Assembly (NCBI RefSeq): GCF_009360615.1
Contig: NZ_SPEY01000017.1
Location: 124,001-188,000 of the forward strand
DNA from: Comamonas sp.
GTDB taxonomy: Bacteria; Pseudomonadota; Gammaproteobacteria; Burkholderiales; Burkholderiaceae_C
Direction of reading: 5' to 3'
DNA: 64,000 nt
A program made the position numbers and the translations under genes. Below, piece by piece: positions 45,721-53,338 of this stretch; within the stretch, counting starts at the first letter, position 1; every line of letters begins with the position of its first letter. The notes beneath the pieces were generated by a model. It saw nothing but the letters and a program-made list of their open reading frames with translations. It searched no databases and was not told the origin of the DNA.

Positions 45721-45748
45721 AGTTCCGATCTCACCAAAGTTGATTTGT

Positions 45749-45777
45749 GAAATATATCATATACCGCTTTAATATAA
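45749..45777 (-). promoter_or_regulatory. GCGGTATA-family promoter of the 219-aa gene
   Basis: -35 TTATAT, 17-nt spacer with AAAGCGGTATATG, -10 TATTTC (weaker than most). Leader ATCAACTTTGG at 45734-45744. Confidence 0.65.
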
Positions 45778-45894
45778 TACTTTTAGTGTAATAAAATTTA
45801 ATTTTTTTCTTTTAAGTTGCTGCTTCTTTTTTTAATGCCGTAAGTAAATCTTACTGGTAAAAATATGTTGCGTCTTTACATTGAATACAAAAAC

Positions 45895-45931
45895 GCCGTA
45901 TGCGAGAGCATACGGCGATAAGCGTTAGCGT
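45895..45931 (+). repeat. Twin mini-hairpin element doubling as a terminator
   Basis: Perfect 10-bp stem CGCCGTATGC-GAGA-GCATACGGCG (45895-45918) followed on the minus strand by TTTTTG, and AGCGTTAGCG (45922-45931). Terminates the 89-aa gene operon. Confidence 0.8.
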
Positions 45932-45953
45932 GCGGACCTTTGAAAAGGCTGAT

Positions 45954-46223
45954 CTATAGGGTACGACCACTTTGTGCATTTAATTTAGTGATTAATTCAT
46001 CTCTAGTTCTACTATTAAATATTGCCTCAAAAGCTTCATCTGTAAGTACCCATTGTTCCCCTTCAAAGGCTATCAATATCCCATCAACTACATCCCATGT
46101 GATGTAGACCCCATCAAATCCTAAGTCACCTAACTTCTCATTTAGTTCAGAAGAAATGATGAAGCTTTTTTCTGAATACTGTATGAGACGTTGGAGTTTC
46201 CTTAAAAATTGGCTTTGTCTCAT
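45954..46223 (-). CDS. Hypothetical protein, 89 aa
   Basis: Soluble protein with a beta-hairpin-like middle (GDLGFDGVYITWDVVDGILI). Last gene of the 47275-45954 operon. AGAGG ribosome site. Family unknown. Confidence 0.65.
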   Translation of the reverse strand: MRQSQFLRKLQRLIQYSEKSFIISSELNEKLGDLGFDGVYITWDVVDGILIAFEGEQWVLTDEAFEAIFNSRTRDELITKLNAQSGRTL

Positions 46224-46253
46224 ACAGTTTCCTCTGCGTAAAAACTAAAAAAA

Positions 46254-46595
46254 TTAATGTACTGGAACAGGCATAGGAAACATAACTAAACAGAAAATTG
46301 TTACTCCAATTGCCCAAAGAAAAGTATTCAAGGCAGTTGCTTTCATTCCATGGCTGAATTCAATGCTACCTTGGATACATCTTTGAAGGATGATTGCAAT
46401 CAAAGCAAACAAAACAGATTGAGTGTCATGAGTAAAGAAAACGGAAATACAAGTGATTAGAAACCCAATTGTTATTACTACACCAACTATTAATGCAATG
46501 GTTCGTGCCATCGAATTACGATTTGGATTTGATAAATCCGCAGATTCGTCAATAATTCCCTTTTTAGGCATATCAATTAATTTGTTAAGTTTCAA
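46254..46595 (-). CDS. Membrane protein, 113 aa, probable TTG start
   Basis: Polar N-terminus with acidic and Asn-rich stretch, then about three transmembrane helices (ALIVGVVITIGFLITCISV and two more). A TTG at 46593-46595 lies 7 nt after GGAG and overlaps the stop of the upstream gene; the alternative is ATG at 46571 without a ribosome site. Confidence 0.6.
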   Translation of the reverse strand: MKLNKLIDMPKKGIIDESADLSNPNRNSMARTIALIVGVVITIGFLITCISVFFTHDTQSVLFALIAIILQRCIQGSIEFSHGMKATALNTFLWAIGVTIFCLVMFPMPVPVH

Positions 46596-47275
46596 AATTT
46601 TACTCCAAGTTTTAAGTTCTGGCGAATGCTATAGGTTGATTCAGGCAGCTTTGTTTGTAGGTAGGTTAAAGCCAAAATAATGTCGTCATTATTAAGGTTG
46701 CGATCACATAAAGCAAAAAAATTATCTTTAATATTAAAGGTAAGTTCTCTACTGTCCCCATCTTCATTATCGATGTTGATCGTGACTTTTTGGATCGAGT
46801 CATAGTTAACATTGCGTAGAGTGTGAAGATTCTGGGTTTTAAAAAGGGCATGACAAAGACTTTTAGCTCTAAAAGTGTCGTCTATTAAGTTTGAATCTTC
46901 ATCAAGTACTTCAAAAAGAAACTCATTTTTATGGTGCCTGAGCGCATCCATTGCAAACGCAACGACAATTAAAGACCATTCTTGTGCCGTTCTGTCATCA
47001 TTCAAAAATAGGGTGAAATCGGCGCGATCATCACCAATATTTAAATCAGGATTAATAAAGACTGAATTGTTTGATACTGAAATTACGCAGCCGGCTGAAA
47101 GGCTAGGTGGGGATAAGTTAAGCGTTAGTTCGCCGTGAGAAGTGTCTACTTCATGTTCGGAGATGACAATGTTTTGATTCTCTAAGGTAGCCAGTACAAT
47201 TTTTAGCGTACTTGTAGTGAGAGAGTTGAAATTTAGCTGTTCTAATATATCGGAAACAAGGTAATTTTCTAACAT
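46592..47275 (-). CDS. Hypothetical protein, 227 aa
   Basis: Acidic soluble protein (LFLNDDRTAQEWSLIVVAFA). ATG 47273-47275 (MLENYLVSDILEQ) replaces a longer frame whose first 16 codons are promoter and leader. First gene of a three-gene operon. Family unknown. Confidence 0.7.
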   Translation of the reverse strand: MLENYLVSDILEQLNFNSLTTSTLKIVLATLENQNIVISEHEVDTSHGELTLNLSPPSLSAGCVISVSNNSVFINPDLNIGDDRADFTLFLNDDRTAQEWSLIVVAFAMDALRHHKNEFLFEVLDEDSNLIDDTFRAKSLCHALFKTQNLHTLRNVNYDSIQKVTINIDNEDGDSRELTFNIKDNFFALCDRNLNNDDIILALTYLQTKLPESTYSIRQNLKLGVKF

Positions 47276-47302
47276 AGTATGAGTTCCAAAGTTGATTTTG
47301 AT

Positions 47303-47331
47303 ATTATAAAATATATACCGCATAAATATAA
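47303..47331 (-). promoter_or_regulatory. GCGGTATA-family promoter of the 227-aa operon
   Basis: -35 TTATAT, 17-nt spacer with TATGCGGTATATA, -10 TATAAT. Leader ATCAACTTTGG at 47286-47296. Confidence 0.8.
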
Positions 47332-47444
47332 TACTTCTATTGTTTTTAAATGTAAGTATGCTTTTAGATTTTAATTGCCACGTTATTGAGAACAGTCGGG
47401 GATTGAAACGCTATTTTTTTGCACCACCACCTCAGCGAACACAT

Positions 47445-47482
47445 AAGCCGAATGCGTTAGCAGCCGGCTTAAAGCGCAAGCG
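47445..47482 (+). repeat. Twin mini-hairpin element
   Basis: AAGCCG-aa-TGC-GTTA-GCA-gc-CGGCTT (47445-47470) and AGCGCAAGCG (47473-47482), upstream of the CRISPR leader. Confidence 0.7.
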
Positions 47483-47608
47483 TGCGCAGAAATGTCCATT
47501 AAAAAATCAAGTAAAATCAGAGGATGGTTCGCAATAGTGAAAAATTGTATTGTAAATGAAAATCGTATAAGAATTTGATTTATAATTATAAAGGTTTGAT
47601 TTTCTACA

Positions 47609-48519
47609 GTTCCATATCGTGTAGTCGATTTGTAGTTATTTAACATAAAATGAAGTTATGCGACTTCTGTTCCATATCGAGTAGTCGATTTGTAGTTCAT
47701 AGTAATGATAAGAATAGTTTGATCATTCAGTTCCATATCGTGTAGTCGATTTGTAGGTACCACTTCCCGTACCATGTCTGGTCAACGGTATTCTTTATCG
47801 TGTAGACGATTTGTAGTTCAGCAACAGCCGAGCAATACATCAGTAAATAGTTTCATATCGTGTAAACGATTTAAAGAGGATCGTCTAGTTTTGTTGGGAC
47901 ATAATGAGGGTTACTTATCGTGTAGACGATTTGAAGTGTCAAAGCAGAGGCGGCAGCATTTAATTAAACATTCCTTATCGTGTAAGCGATTTGTAGATTA
48001 AAGAGTCCCAACGTTGGGACACGGAATCTGTTCCATATCGTTTAGACGATTTGCAGTATTATATTTGATAGCTCTGCCTTTTCTAATCGTGTAAACGATT
48101 TGTAGAGCAGAAACCCCAGATGGAAAGTAAACTAATTGTTCCCTATCGTGAAAACGATTTATAGTTATGAATTGTGTACATGGAAACGACAGATTTGGTT
48201 CCATATCGTGTAAGCGATTTGTAGTACCGCCCTGATTGAGCGTTTGCTTAAAAGTCTTTTTATCGTGTAAACGATTTAAAGAGGGTCGTCCAGATTTGTG
48301 GGGACATAATGTAGTGTGTTTATCGTGTATTCGATTTATAGTTCTTAGTCGTCAATTTTAGTACAGTTGGCTCATTATCGGGAAGCCGATTTAAAGTACC
48401 CAAGCTGAATCTGTATCTTTTTTTTTGATGTTGTATCGAGTAATCGATTTATCGCATATTCTTATCAAAGCTAAGATTTAAATTTTCTTGCATTAAATAT
48501 CGGAAAGCCAATTTAAATT
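47609..48519 (+). CRISPR. Degenerate CRISPR array, 16 repeats of about 28 nt
   Basis: Repeats start at 47609, 47669, 47730, 47790, 47850, 47910, 47970, 48030, 48079, 48138, 48198, 48255, 48315, 48370, 48428 and 48492. The first seven spacers are 32-33 nt; later ones vary (21-36 nt). The repeat begins GTTCC and contains hairpin ATCGTGTAGACGAT followed by TTTGTAG. The closing pair covaries (T-A, A-T, G-C, T-G), indicating a selected RNA stem. Conservation is best at the left, so the leader is probably 47540-47608 and transcription rightward. The array is likely processed by the Cas6 encoded at 9924-10526, 37 kb away; no adaptation genes are present. Confidence 0.85.
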
Positions 48520-48543
48520 TTAAGCTTAATAAATTTAAAAAAA

Positions 48544-48637
48544 CGAGTGTAACTGTAAGCAAATAGGGAATAGTTAGGAGAGAGACTAATCAGGTACCAA
48601 ATATTTAGGAATTAGGTGCGTAAGCACCGGCGCAATC
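48544..48637 (+). repeat. Long hairpin element, subfamily B
   Basis: GAGTGTAACTGTAAGC at the left and GGTGC-GTAA-GCACC-GGCGCAATCA at the right. Same ends and similar length as the copy at 30936-31030. Confidence 0.6.
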
Positions 48638-48659
48638 ACAATAAAATTATAATAAAAAA

Positions 48660-48677
48660 ACTCCACGTTAGTGGAGT
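48660..48677 (-). terminator. Terminator of the 136-aa operon
   Basis: ACTCCAC-GTTA-GTGGAGT, with a T-run on the minus strand. The loop is again GNNA-type. Confidence 0.85.
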
Positions 48678-48692
48678 ATTTGCTTGTTCTTT

Positions 48693-49103
48693 TTACGGCT
48701 TATATTCTTCTAAAAAGACATGACTTTTAACTACTTTTCTTTCACCAATGCAAACGGCATCGTAAAGAATCTGAGAATCTTCTTTGGGTTTTAGGTAAAT
48801 ATACTGGATGCCCAATTCTTCAACTTTGTAGAAAAAATCACATATTTTATTTGAATCATTTACTGAATATTTATTTTCAAATAAAGGAATACTTTCATGT
48901 AAATGGGCAATACCTAAGTTATATCTCTCCAATAGCATTTCATTAACACCTAGAACAGAGTCTAAACGTTTTTTTATTCTATCTTGAGGCTTTCTAATGG
49001 TCAGTCTTATGTAGCCGTATATTCGATATGAAATTAGATAACCAACGTATATACCATAAATTGCAGAAAAGAATCCAATTAAGTTTATTGAAATAGCTAT
49101 CAT
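48693..49103 (-). CDS. Membrane-anchored protein, 136 aa
   Basis: One N-terminal transmembrane helix (SINLIGFFSAIYGIYVGYLI) then a basic cytoplasmic or periplasmic domain. Starts inside the stop region of the 148-aa gene (4-nt overlap). Likely partner of that membrane protein. Confidence 0.65.
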   Translation of the reverse strand: MIAISINLIGFFSAIYGIYVGYLISYRIYGYIRLTIRKPQDRIKKRLDSVLGVNEMLLERYNLGIAHLHESIPLFENKYSVNDSNKICDFFYKVEELGIQYIYLKPKEDSQILYDAVCIGERKVVKSHVFLEEYKP

Positions 49104-49546
49104 TCATCTAATTCCTTAATTTTAGCTGTATATACTTTTCTGCTTTTTAAATCATGAAAAAAACCTTTTACAGTTAAATCATCAATTTTATAAAAAAGTA
49201 AATGAGAATGCTTGTTGAAAATAGTACTGCTCAAATAATGATCCTGCTCGATTATTAATGGATCAACATAATTGATAGAAAGGTCAGCAATAGCATCTTG
49301 AACAGTTACTTTTTTTCCATCAATTTTTGGGGTATATACTAATACTTGTAACTCTAATTTATTGACCTGAAAAATATAAAAACTAAGAAATAGATGAGTT
49401 ATGTACGCGAAAAAAGTATTCTCACCTTTATATTTTCTGCAAAACAATAACAACACTGTTCTGCATACAAAAATGATGAAACCAAAAATAATACCAAATA
49501 AAAAATAGTCTAAGACTATGTTCAGAAGTGATTGTAAAAAATCCAA
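49100..49546 (-). CDS. Membrane protein, 148 aa
   Basis: Two hydrophobic segments (YFLFGIIFGFIIFVCRTVLL and AYITHLFLSFYIFQV) then a soluble C-terminal domain (VYTPKIDGKKVTVQDAIADL). Translationally coupled to the 136-aa gene. Confidence 0.65.
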   Translation of the reverse strand: MDFLQSLLNIVLDYFLFGIIFGFIIFVCRTVLLLFCRKYKGENTFFAYITHLFLSFYIFQVNKLELQVLVYTPKIDGKKVTVQDAIADLSINYVDPLIIEQDHYLSSTIFNKHSHLLFYKIDDLTVKGFFHDLKSRKVYTAKIKELDE

Positions 49547-49550
49547 AATA

Positions 49551-49862
49551 TTACTCCTGTTCCCTTAACAGTCTTAAAATTGCACTACGCACGGGTATAC
49601 TGACATAAGTATGCCCTGAAATCAGCATATCCCAAGCAATTTTATCCTCATAGACCTCTTTTGATGGGTAAATAAAGCCTTCTGGTGACTCCATCTTAAA
49701 GCCAATAGCATAGCCATTGGTGAACCTTTCAAATTTGAAACCATTAGCATAGATAAATTTCTTGCCAATTTTATCGATTGACAGTTCCATCTGTTCGCCC
49801 CTCGATAGATCAGTCGGTGCAAACCATATTTTTGTTTTAACTTTTAATTCTGGTTGGGTCAT
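49551..49862 (-). CDS. Hypothetical protein, 103 aa
   Basis: Beta-rich small protein (FIYANGFKFERFTNGYAIGF). ATG 49860-49862 follows AAGGTG; the longer frame lacks support. Third gene of the 50630 operon. Confidence 0.6.
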   Translation of the reverse strand: MTQPELKVKTKIWFAPTDLSRGEQMELSIDKIGKKFIYANGFKFERFTNGYAIGFKMESPEGFIYPSKEVYEDKIAWDMLISGHTYVSIPVRSAILRLLREQE

Positions 49863-49872
49863 CTGCATCACC

Positions 49873-50163
49873 TTAAAGTTCAAAATAAAATACAAAATTA
49901 GGGAAAACATTTTTAATAATATCGAAACTATTTAAGTCTATTTCTTCTATCCTATTGATTTTTACGCTACAGAAGCCAATAGATTCATAGTAATCACCAT
50001 TAAAAGAAAAATCCTGCTCCGAAGCGATTTTTTTCAGTATGCTTTCTTCTAATTCTTTCGGGTTGGGTTGATCAATACAATCGATTGCTATTGCATAGGG
50101 GAGAGAAAGGCTAGATTCACCATCTGAAAGGTTCAAAAAAACACTAAAGTATGTTCGATTCAT
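49873..50163 (-). CDS. Hypothetical protein, 96 aa
   Basis: Alpha/beta protein (TYFSVFLNLSDGESSLSLPY) ending in FVFYFEL. Two nt after the 154-aa gene; same operon. Family unknown. Confidence 0.65.
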   Translation of the reverse strand: MNRTYFSVFLNLSDGESSLSLPYAIAIDCIDQPNPKELEESILKKIASEQDFSFNGDYYESIGFCSVKINRIEEIDLNSFDIIKNVFPNFVFYFEL

Positions 50164-50165
50164 TT

Positions 50166-50630
50166 TTAAACCTTTTGTATGACTCGGAAGCCAGTTTTAT
50201 TATTACCTATTGTTAGATCGTAATAATAGCCTACGTCTATATAGTCTCGTCCTATATCACTATCAGAATAATAATCACAGCGCACATTCGCATGAATTTT
50301 TTCTAAAAGTTCCAACGCCTCACCAGAAAAAAGTTTTTTTAAATGATGTACATTACAATGCACATGACTTGGTACATCTTTATGCAAGATGGCGCATTTT
50401 AACACTTCTTCTAAATATTCTTTATGTGTGCCTATTAGACCGCCCTTGTCTAATGTTGATTTTACTGTTTCGATGAGATTTGTTTTTAGGTCAATACTAC
50501 AGGATTGAATATTAACCTTTAACACTAAATAATTATGTATCTTGGCGGTTGCATATAATTTGATTCCCATCTCTTTAGTGGTCTCACTTATGAGTCCAAT
50601 AACCTTATTTTTTAAAACTTCGGAAACCAT
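50166..50630 (-). CDS. Hypothetical protein, 154 aa
   Basis: First gene of the operon 50630-48693. Contains a His/Cys cluster (KCAILHKDVPSHVHCNVHHL) that could bind metal. AGAGG ribosome site. The leader lacks the AACTTTGG motif. Confidence 0.65.
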   Translation of the reverse strand: MVSEVLKNKVIGLISETTKEMGIKLYATAKIHNYLVLKVNIQSCSIDLKTNLIETVKSTLDKGGLIGTHKEYLEEVLKCAILHKDVPSHVHCNVHHLKKLFSGEALELLEKIHANVRCDYYSDSDIGRDYIDVGYYYDLTIGNNKTGFRVIQKV

Positions 50631-50664
50631 ATAAACCTCTAACGCATTATTTTTACTTGGTTAA

Positions 50665-50693
50665 ATTATACATTATATACCGCAAAAACATAA
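50665..50693 (-). promoter_or_regulatory. GCGGTATA-family promoter
   Basis: -35 TTATGT, 17-nt spacer with TTTGCGGTATATA, -10 TATAAT. Confidence 0.75.
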
Positions 50694-50796
50694 TACTATT
50701 ATGTTTATTATTGCTTTTAAATTATTGCAATATGTTATTAATATTAAATTTTTCCTATATTCAGTTAATAAAATTTCAGCTATATTTTTGATTACA

Positions 50797-50834
50797 AAGC
50801 CGGTTGCGAGAGCATACGGCGTTAAGCGTAAGCG
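50797..50834 (+). repeat. Twin mini-hairpin element
   Basis: GCCG-gt-TGC-GAGA-GCA-ta-CGGC (50799-50820) and AGCGTAAGCG (50825-50834). Confidence 0.65.
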
Positions 50835-50871
50835 CGGGGCTGCTAATTCTTAGTTGTAAATTTAAGTAAGC

Positions 50872-50955
50872 ATGTTTCATCGGGAAGCCGATTTAAAGAT
50901 TTATGCCATCAGGATGTAAGTCATCTTTCAAACAATCGGGGAGCCGATTTGGATT
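50872..50955 (+). CRISPR. Two-repeat CRISPR-like remnant
   Basis: Repeats at 50872-50899 and 50928-50955, with stems ATCGG-GAAG-CCGAT and ATCGG-GGAG-CCGAT. The G-C version matches repeat 14 of the main array. One spacer of about 28 nt. Confidence 0.6.
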
Positions 50956-50995
50956 GCATATTGATGACAGGCTCAATATTCTTGTCTAAATAAAA

Positions 50996-51024
50996 GAAGC
51001 CTCTAGCAAACTGCTAGAGGCTTC
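50996..51024 (-). terminator. Terminator of the SSB gene
   Basis: 12-bp stem GAAGCCTCTAGC / GCTAGAGGCTTC followed by TTTTATT on the minus strand. Confidence 0.9.
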
Positions 51025-51052
51025 GTATTCAGGATTGCAGGCTTAAGCCAAA

Positions 51053-51826
51053 TTAGTAAGGTAATGGCATCGAACTATCTTGATCAAAATCATTTGGGTT
51101 TTTATCATAACCATTATGTGAATAATTATTTTCTTGGATATTCCCATATCCAACTTGTTGTTGAGATGGCTCAATATTGTGGTTAGAAATCTGTCCAACT
51201 TGTCCAGAAATAATACTGAATTGTTGTGCATGAATTTCTGTCTTTTCACGATTTTGACCACTATTCGCATCAGTCCACTTGCGAGTCTCAATATAGCCAT
51301 TAACAAATAGAGCATCGCCTTTCTTGAGTTTTGCTGTTACTTCCGCAGCTTTACCCCAGAAAATAACTGTATGCCATTGAGCTTTTTGACGATCACCGGA
51401 ACCGATATTGGTCGCAACTGAAATGGTAGTCTTTGCATTATCGCCAAACTGTTTAAACAACGCATCAGCACCAATATTTCCTAGAATATTGATTTGGTTG
51501 ATTGTTTGCATTGGATTTTCAACTTTACTGAAATGCTGAACATGAATTTCAGTTTTTTCACGAGGCTGACCAGTTTCTTTATCATTCCATTTACGATAAT
51601 CAACATAACCAGAAACAAATAAAGCATCACCTTTTTTTAGTTTTGCTGCGACTTCCGCAGTTTTTCCCCAGAATAAAGCGGTGTGCCATTGAACCTTTTG
51701 ACGATCACCGGTACCGATGTTGGTAGCGATAGAAACAACAGTTTTTAAAGTGCCATTAGGTAGCTGAGTATGTTGTGGATCGCTACCGATATGACCGAGT
51801 ACGTTTGAAATATTGATTGTTTGCAT
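51053..51826 (-). CDS. ssb: Tandem-OB single-stranded DNA-binding protein, 257 aa
   Basis: Two consecutive SSB OB folds: residues 1-105 (MQTINISNVLGHIG, then WHTALFWGKTAEVAAKLKKG) and 106-205 (MQTINQINILGNIG, then WHTVIFWGKAAEVTAKLKKG). The linker is almost absent. A disordered Gln/Asn/Gly-rich tail ends DQDSSMPLPY, a weakened version of the acidic DDDIPF tip that recruits replication proteins. Canonical SSB has one OB fold and forms tetramers; two per chain suggests a dimer. ATG 51824-51826 is the first start after the promoter. Confidence 0.88.
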   Translation of the reverse strand: MQTINISNVLGHIGSDPQHTQLPNGTLKTVVSIATNIGTGDRQKVQWHTALFWGKTAEVAAKLKKGDALFVSGYVDYRKWNDKETGQPREKTEIHVQHFSKVENPMQTINQINILGNIGADALFKQFGDNAKTTISVATNIGSGDRQKAQWHTVIFWGKAAEVTAKLKKGDALFVNGYIETRKWTDANSGQNREKTEIHAQQFSIISGQVGQISNHNIEPSQQQVGYGNIQENNYSHNGYDKNPNDFDQDSSMPLPY

Positions 51827-51888
51827 GGCAATTTCCTCTATCTGCAAAGCCCAAGTTGTGTAAAGCAAGTTCATCCTGCTGTATAGTT

Positions 51889-51917
51889 AATATACTAAAT
51901 ATACCGCAAAAATACAA
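51889..51917 (-). promoter_or_regulatory. GCGGTATA-family promoter of ssb
   Basis: -35 TTGTAT, 17-nt spacer with TTTGCGGTATATT, -10 TATATT. The leader has CAACTTGGGC instead of the exact motif. Confidence 0.8.
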
Positions 51918-51949
51918 TACTATAAAATGTTATTAAGTGTAAATTATAT

Positions 51950-52144
51950 TCATCTACTTCTGAAATCTTCAAAAAACGTATTAAGAGCTTTATCCGCTTG
52001 GGGTCCTTTACCTACATGATCAGATACTTGCTTTAGAAGATTCATAAAATCCTGATGATCTTTGGCGCTTTGTTCAACTAAAGAAAAATAAAATTCTGCA
52101 ATATCATCTTCAATATCATTTGATTGAGGTAATTTAGTAGACAT
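51950..52144 (-). CDS. Hypothetical helical protein, 64 aa
   Basis: Small acidic helical protein (DDIAEFYFSLVEQSAKDHQD), overlapping the 39-aa ORF upstream by 11 nt. Family unknown. Confidence 0.6.
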   Translation of the reverse strand: MSTKLPQSNDIEDDIAEFYFSLVEQSAKDHQDFMNLLKQVSDHVGKGPQADKALNTFFEDFRSR

Positions 52145-52253
52145 ATTGAAACCCTTTTTCTAATATTTTTGATGAACCAAAAGCAACTGATTGGTCTGCT
52201 TTTACACTGGATAAATATTTTATAATACCAACTTTATGTTGAATTTCTTGCAT
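52134..52253 (-). CDS. Possible small protein, 39 aa
   Basis: ATG 52251-52253 to TAA 52134-52136; the product starts MQEIQHKVGIIKYLSSVKAD. Its end overlaps the 64-aa gene in the manner of coupled genes, but there is no clear ribosome site. Confidence 0.35.
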   Translation of the reverse strand: MQEIQHKVGIIKYLSSVKADQSVAFGSSKILEKGFQYVY

Positions 52254-52268
52254 AATTTATACATTAGC

Positions 52269-52571
52269 TTATTTTCCTAAAGACGAAACAAAGAGTTCTT
52301 GAGAGGGGAGATAAACTGACCGAAAAATAAGATAAACCAATTTTTCCATTTCTTCTGGTTTAACGATTATTCCGTCAAAACCCGTGGCTTGATCAATCAA
52401 AAAACTGATTGCATCCTTGGGCTTTGCTTGAAAGTTAATATTTGATCCTGTAAGCCGATTAAATGTTTCCATGAATGATGGGTCTGCTACACATTCAGTG
52501 AAGATCAGCTCAAATGCAGGGTTATCGGTGATCTCAGCTAAAATTTTAGATGTAATGAGCTTTTCTGGCAT
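52269..52571 (-). CDS. Hypothetical protein, 100 aa
   Basis: Helical soluble protein (FELIFTECVADPSFMETFNR). Part of the 53111-51950 minus-strand operon. No family recognised. Confidence 0.6.
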   Translation of the reverse strand: MPEKLITSKILAEITDNPAFELIFTECVADPSFMETFNRLTGSNINFQAKPKDAISFLIDQATGFDGIIVKPEEMEKLVYLIFRSVYLPSQELFVSSLGK

Positions 52572-52622
52572 TGCTTGATTCTCTAGCTAAATGAGTGGGA
52601 AAAACTGTTAGGAAGTTTTAGC

Positions 52623-52865
52623 CTATTTTTTTAATTCTTCTGAAAAATCAGTATTCAAAGTATATGTTTTATTGTCACACACGTATTTATATTGATCGTT
52701 ATCAATAATCGAGGGAGCAGCAATAAATTCAGTCATTTTACAATTCTGAGCTTTCAGTACTTTAATAGCATTTGCTCTACTTTCTTTTCCTTGAAGCGTT
52801 ACTGTTGTTGCCAAACCTGCCCCAACAATAACTATAACAACTAATAAAATTAAACCTTTATTCAT
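52623..52865 (-). CDS. Small secreted or anchored protein, 80 aa
   Basis: N-terminal hydrophobic helix (KGLILLVVIVIVGAGLATTV) then a small domain with two Cys (QNCKMTEF, YVCDNKTY). Periplasmic by prediction. Confidence 0.6.
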   Translation of the reverse strand: MNKGLILLVVIVIVGAGLATTVTLQGKESRANAIKVLKAQNCKMTEFIAAPSIIDNDQYKYVCDNKTYTLNTDFSEELKK

Positions 52866-52889
52866 GTAAGTACACCTTCTTGCATATAT

Positions 52890-53111
52890 TTAGTTTAACA
52901 GCTCAAGAGCTGCTGCATAACGCTTCTTTGCTTCAATCTTGCGAGATCGTACCCAATCATTAAGCTGACCTATTGAGTATTCAGAGCGAGAACGATTGAT
53001 TACCTTTAAACTGTGATCTATTTCCCTATTCGCAATGATTTCAGCTTGTTCATCTGATAACTCATTTGGTACAACTTTAAAGCCTTCTGGAATATTTACT
53101 AACGGGGTCAT
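52890..53111 (-). CDS. Hypothetical protein, 73 aa
   Basis: Arg/Lys-rich C-terminal helix (DWVRSRKIEAKKRYAAALEL) after a short acidic segment. First gene of its operon, with AGGAGC before the ATG. Confidence 0.65.
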   Translation of the reverse strand: MTPLVNIPEGFKVVPNELSDEQAEIIANREIDHSLKVINRSRSEYSIGQLNDWVRSRKIEAKKRYAAALELLN

Positions 53112-53135
53112 GATATGCTCCTATGTCTTGCTTAT

Positions 53136-53163
53136 ATTATATTTATATACCGCAAAAACACAA
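53136..53163 (-). promoter_or_regulatory. GCGGTATA-family promoter
   Basis: -35 TTGTGT, 16-nt spacer with TTTGCGGTATATA, -10 TATAAT. No leader motif. Confidence 0.75.
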
Positions 53164-53196
53164 TACTTGATTTATAAAATAATTAATTTATTATGA

Positions 53197-53280
53197 TTAT
53201 CCTATCGAGTAATCGATTTACAGTTCAAAACCTCGAACGATTTATCGGTTCCCATAATTATCGAGAATTCGATTTAAAAA
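53197..53280 (+). CRISPR. Two-repeat CRISPR-like remnant
   Basis: Repeats at 53197-53224 and 53253-53280, with stems ATCGA-GTAA-TCGAT and ATCGA-GAAT-TCGAT (A-T closing pair, as in repeat 15 of the main array). Spacer about 28 nt. Confidence 0.55.
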
Positions 53281-53281
53281 A

Positions 53282-53302
53282 GCCTTGTGATAGACACAAG
53301 GC
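53282..53302 (-). terminator. Terminator of the 59-aa operon
   Basis: GCCTTGTG / CACAAGGC stem, T-run on the minus strand. Confidence 0.8.
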
Positions 53303-53338
53303 AGTTGAGAAAGGCTACTTATTTGAATGTTCTTAAAT

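Noticed and set aside
47774..48001. Open frame with repeated LSCRRF/LSCKRF blocks that looks like a repeat protein
   Set aside because: The blocks are translations of the CRISPR repeats; the 60-nt period is a multiple of three, so the frame stays open by chance.
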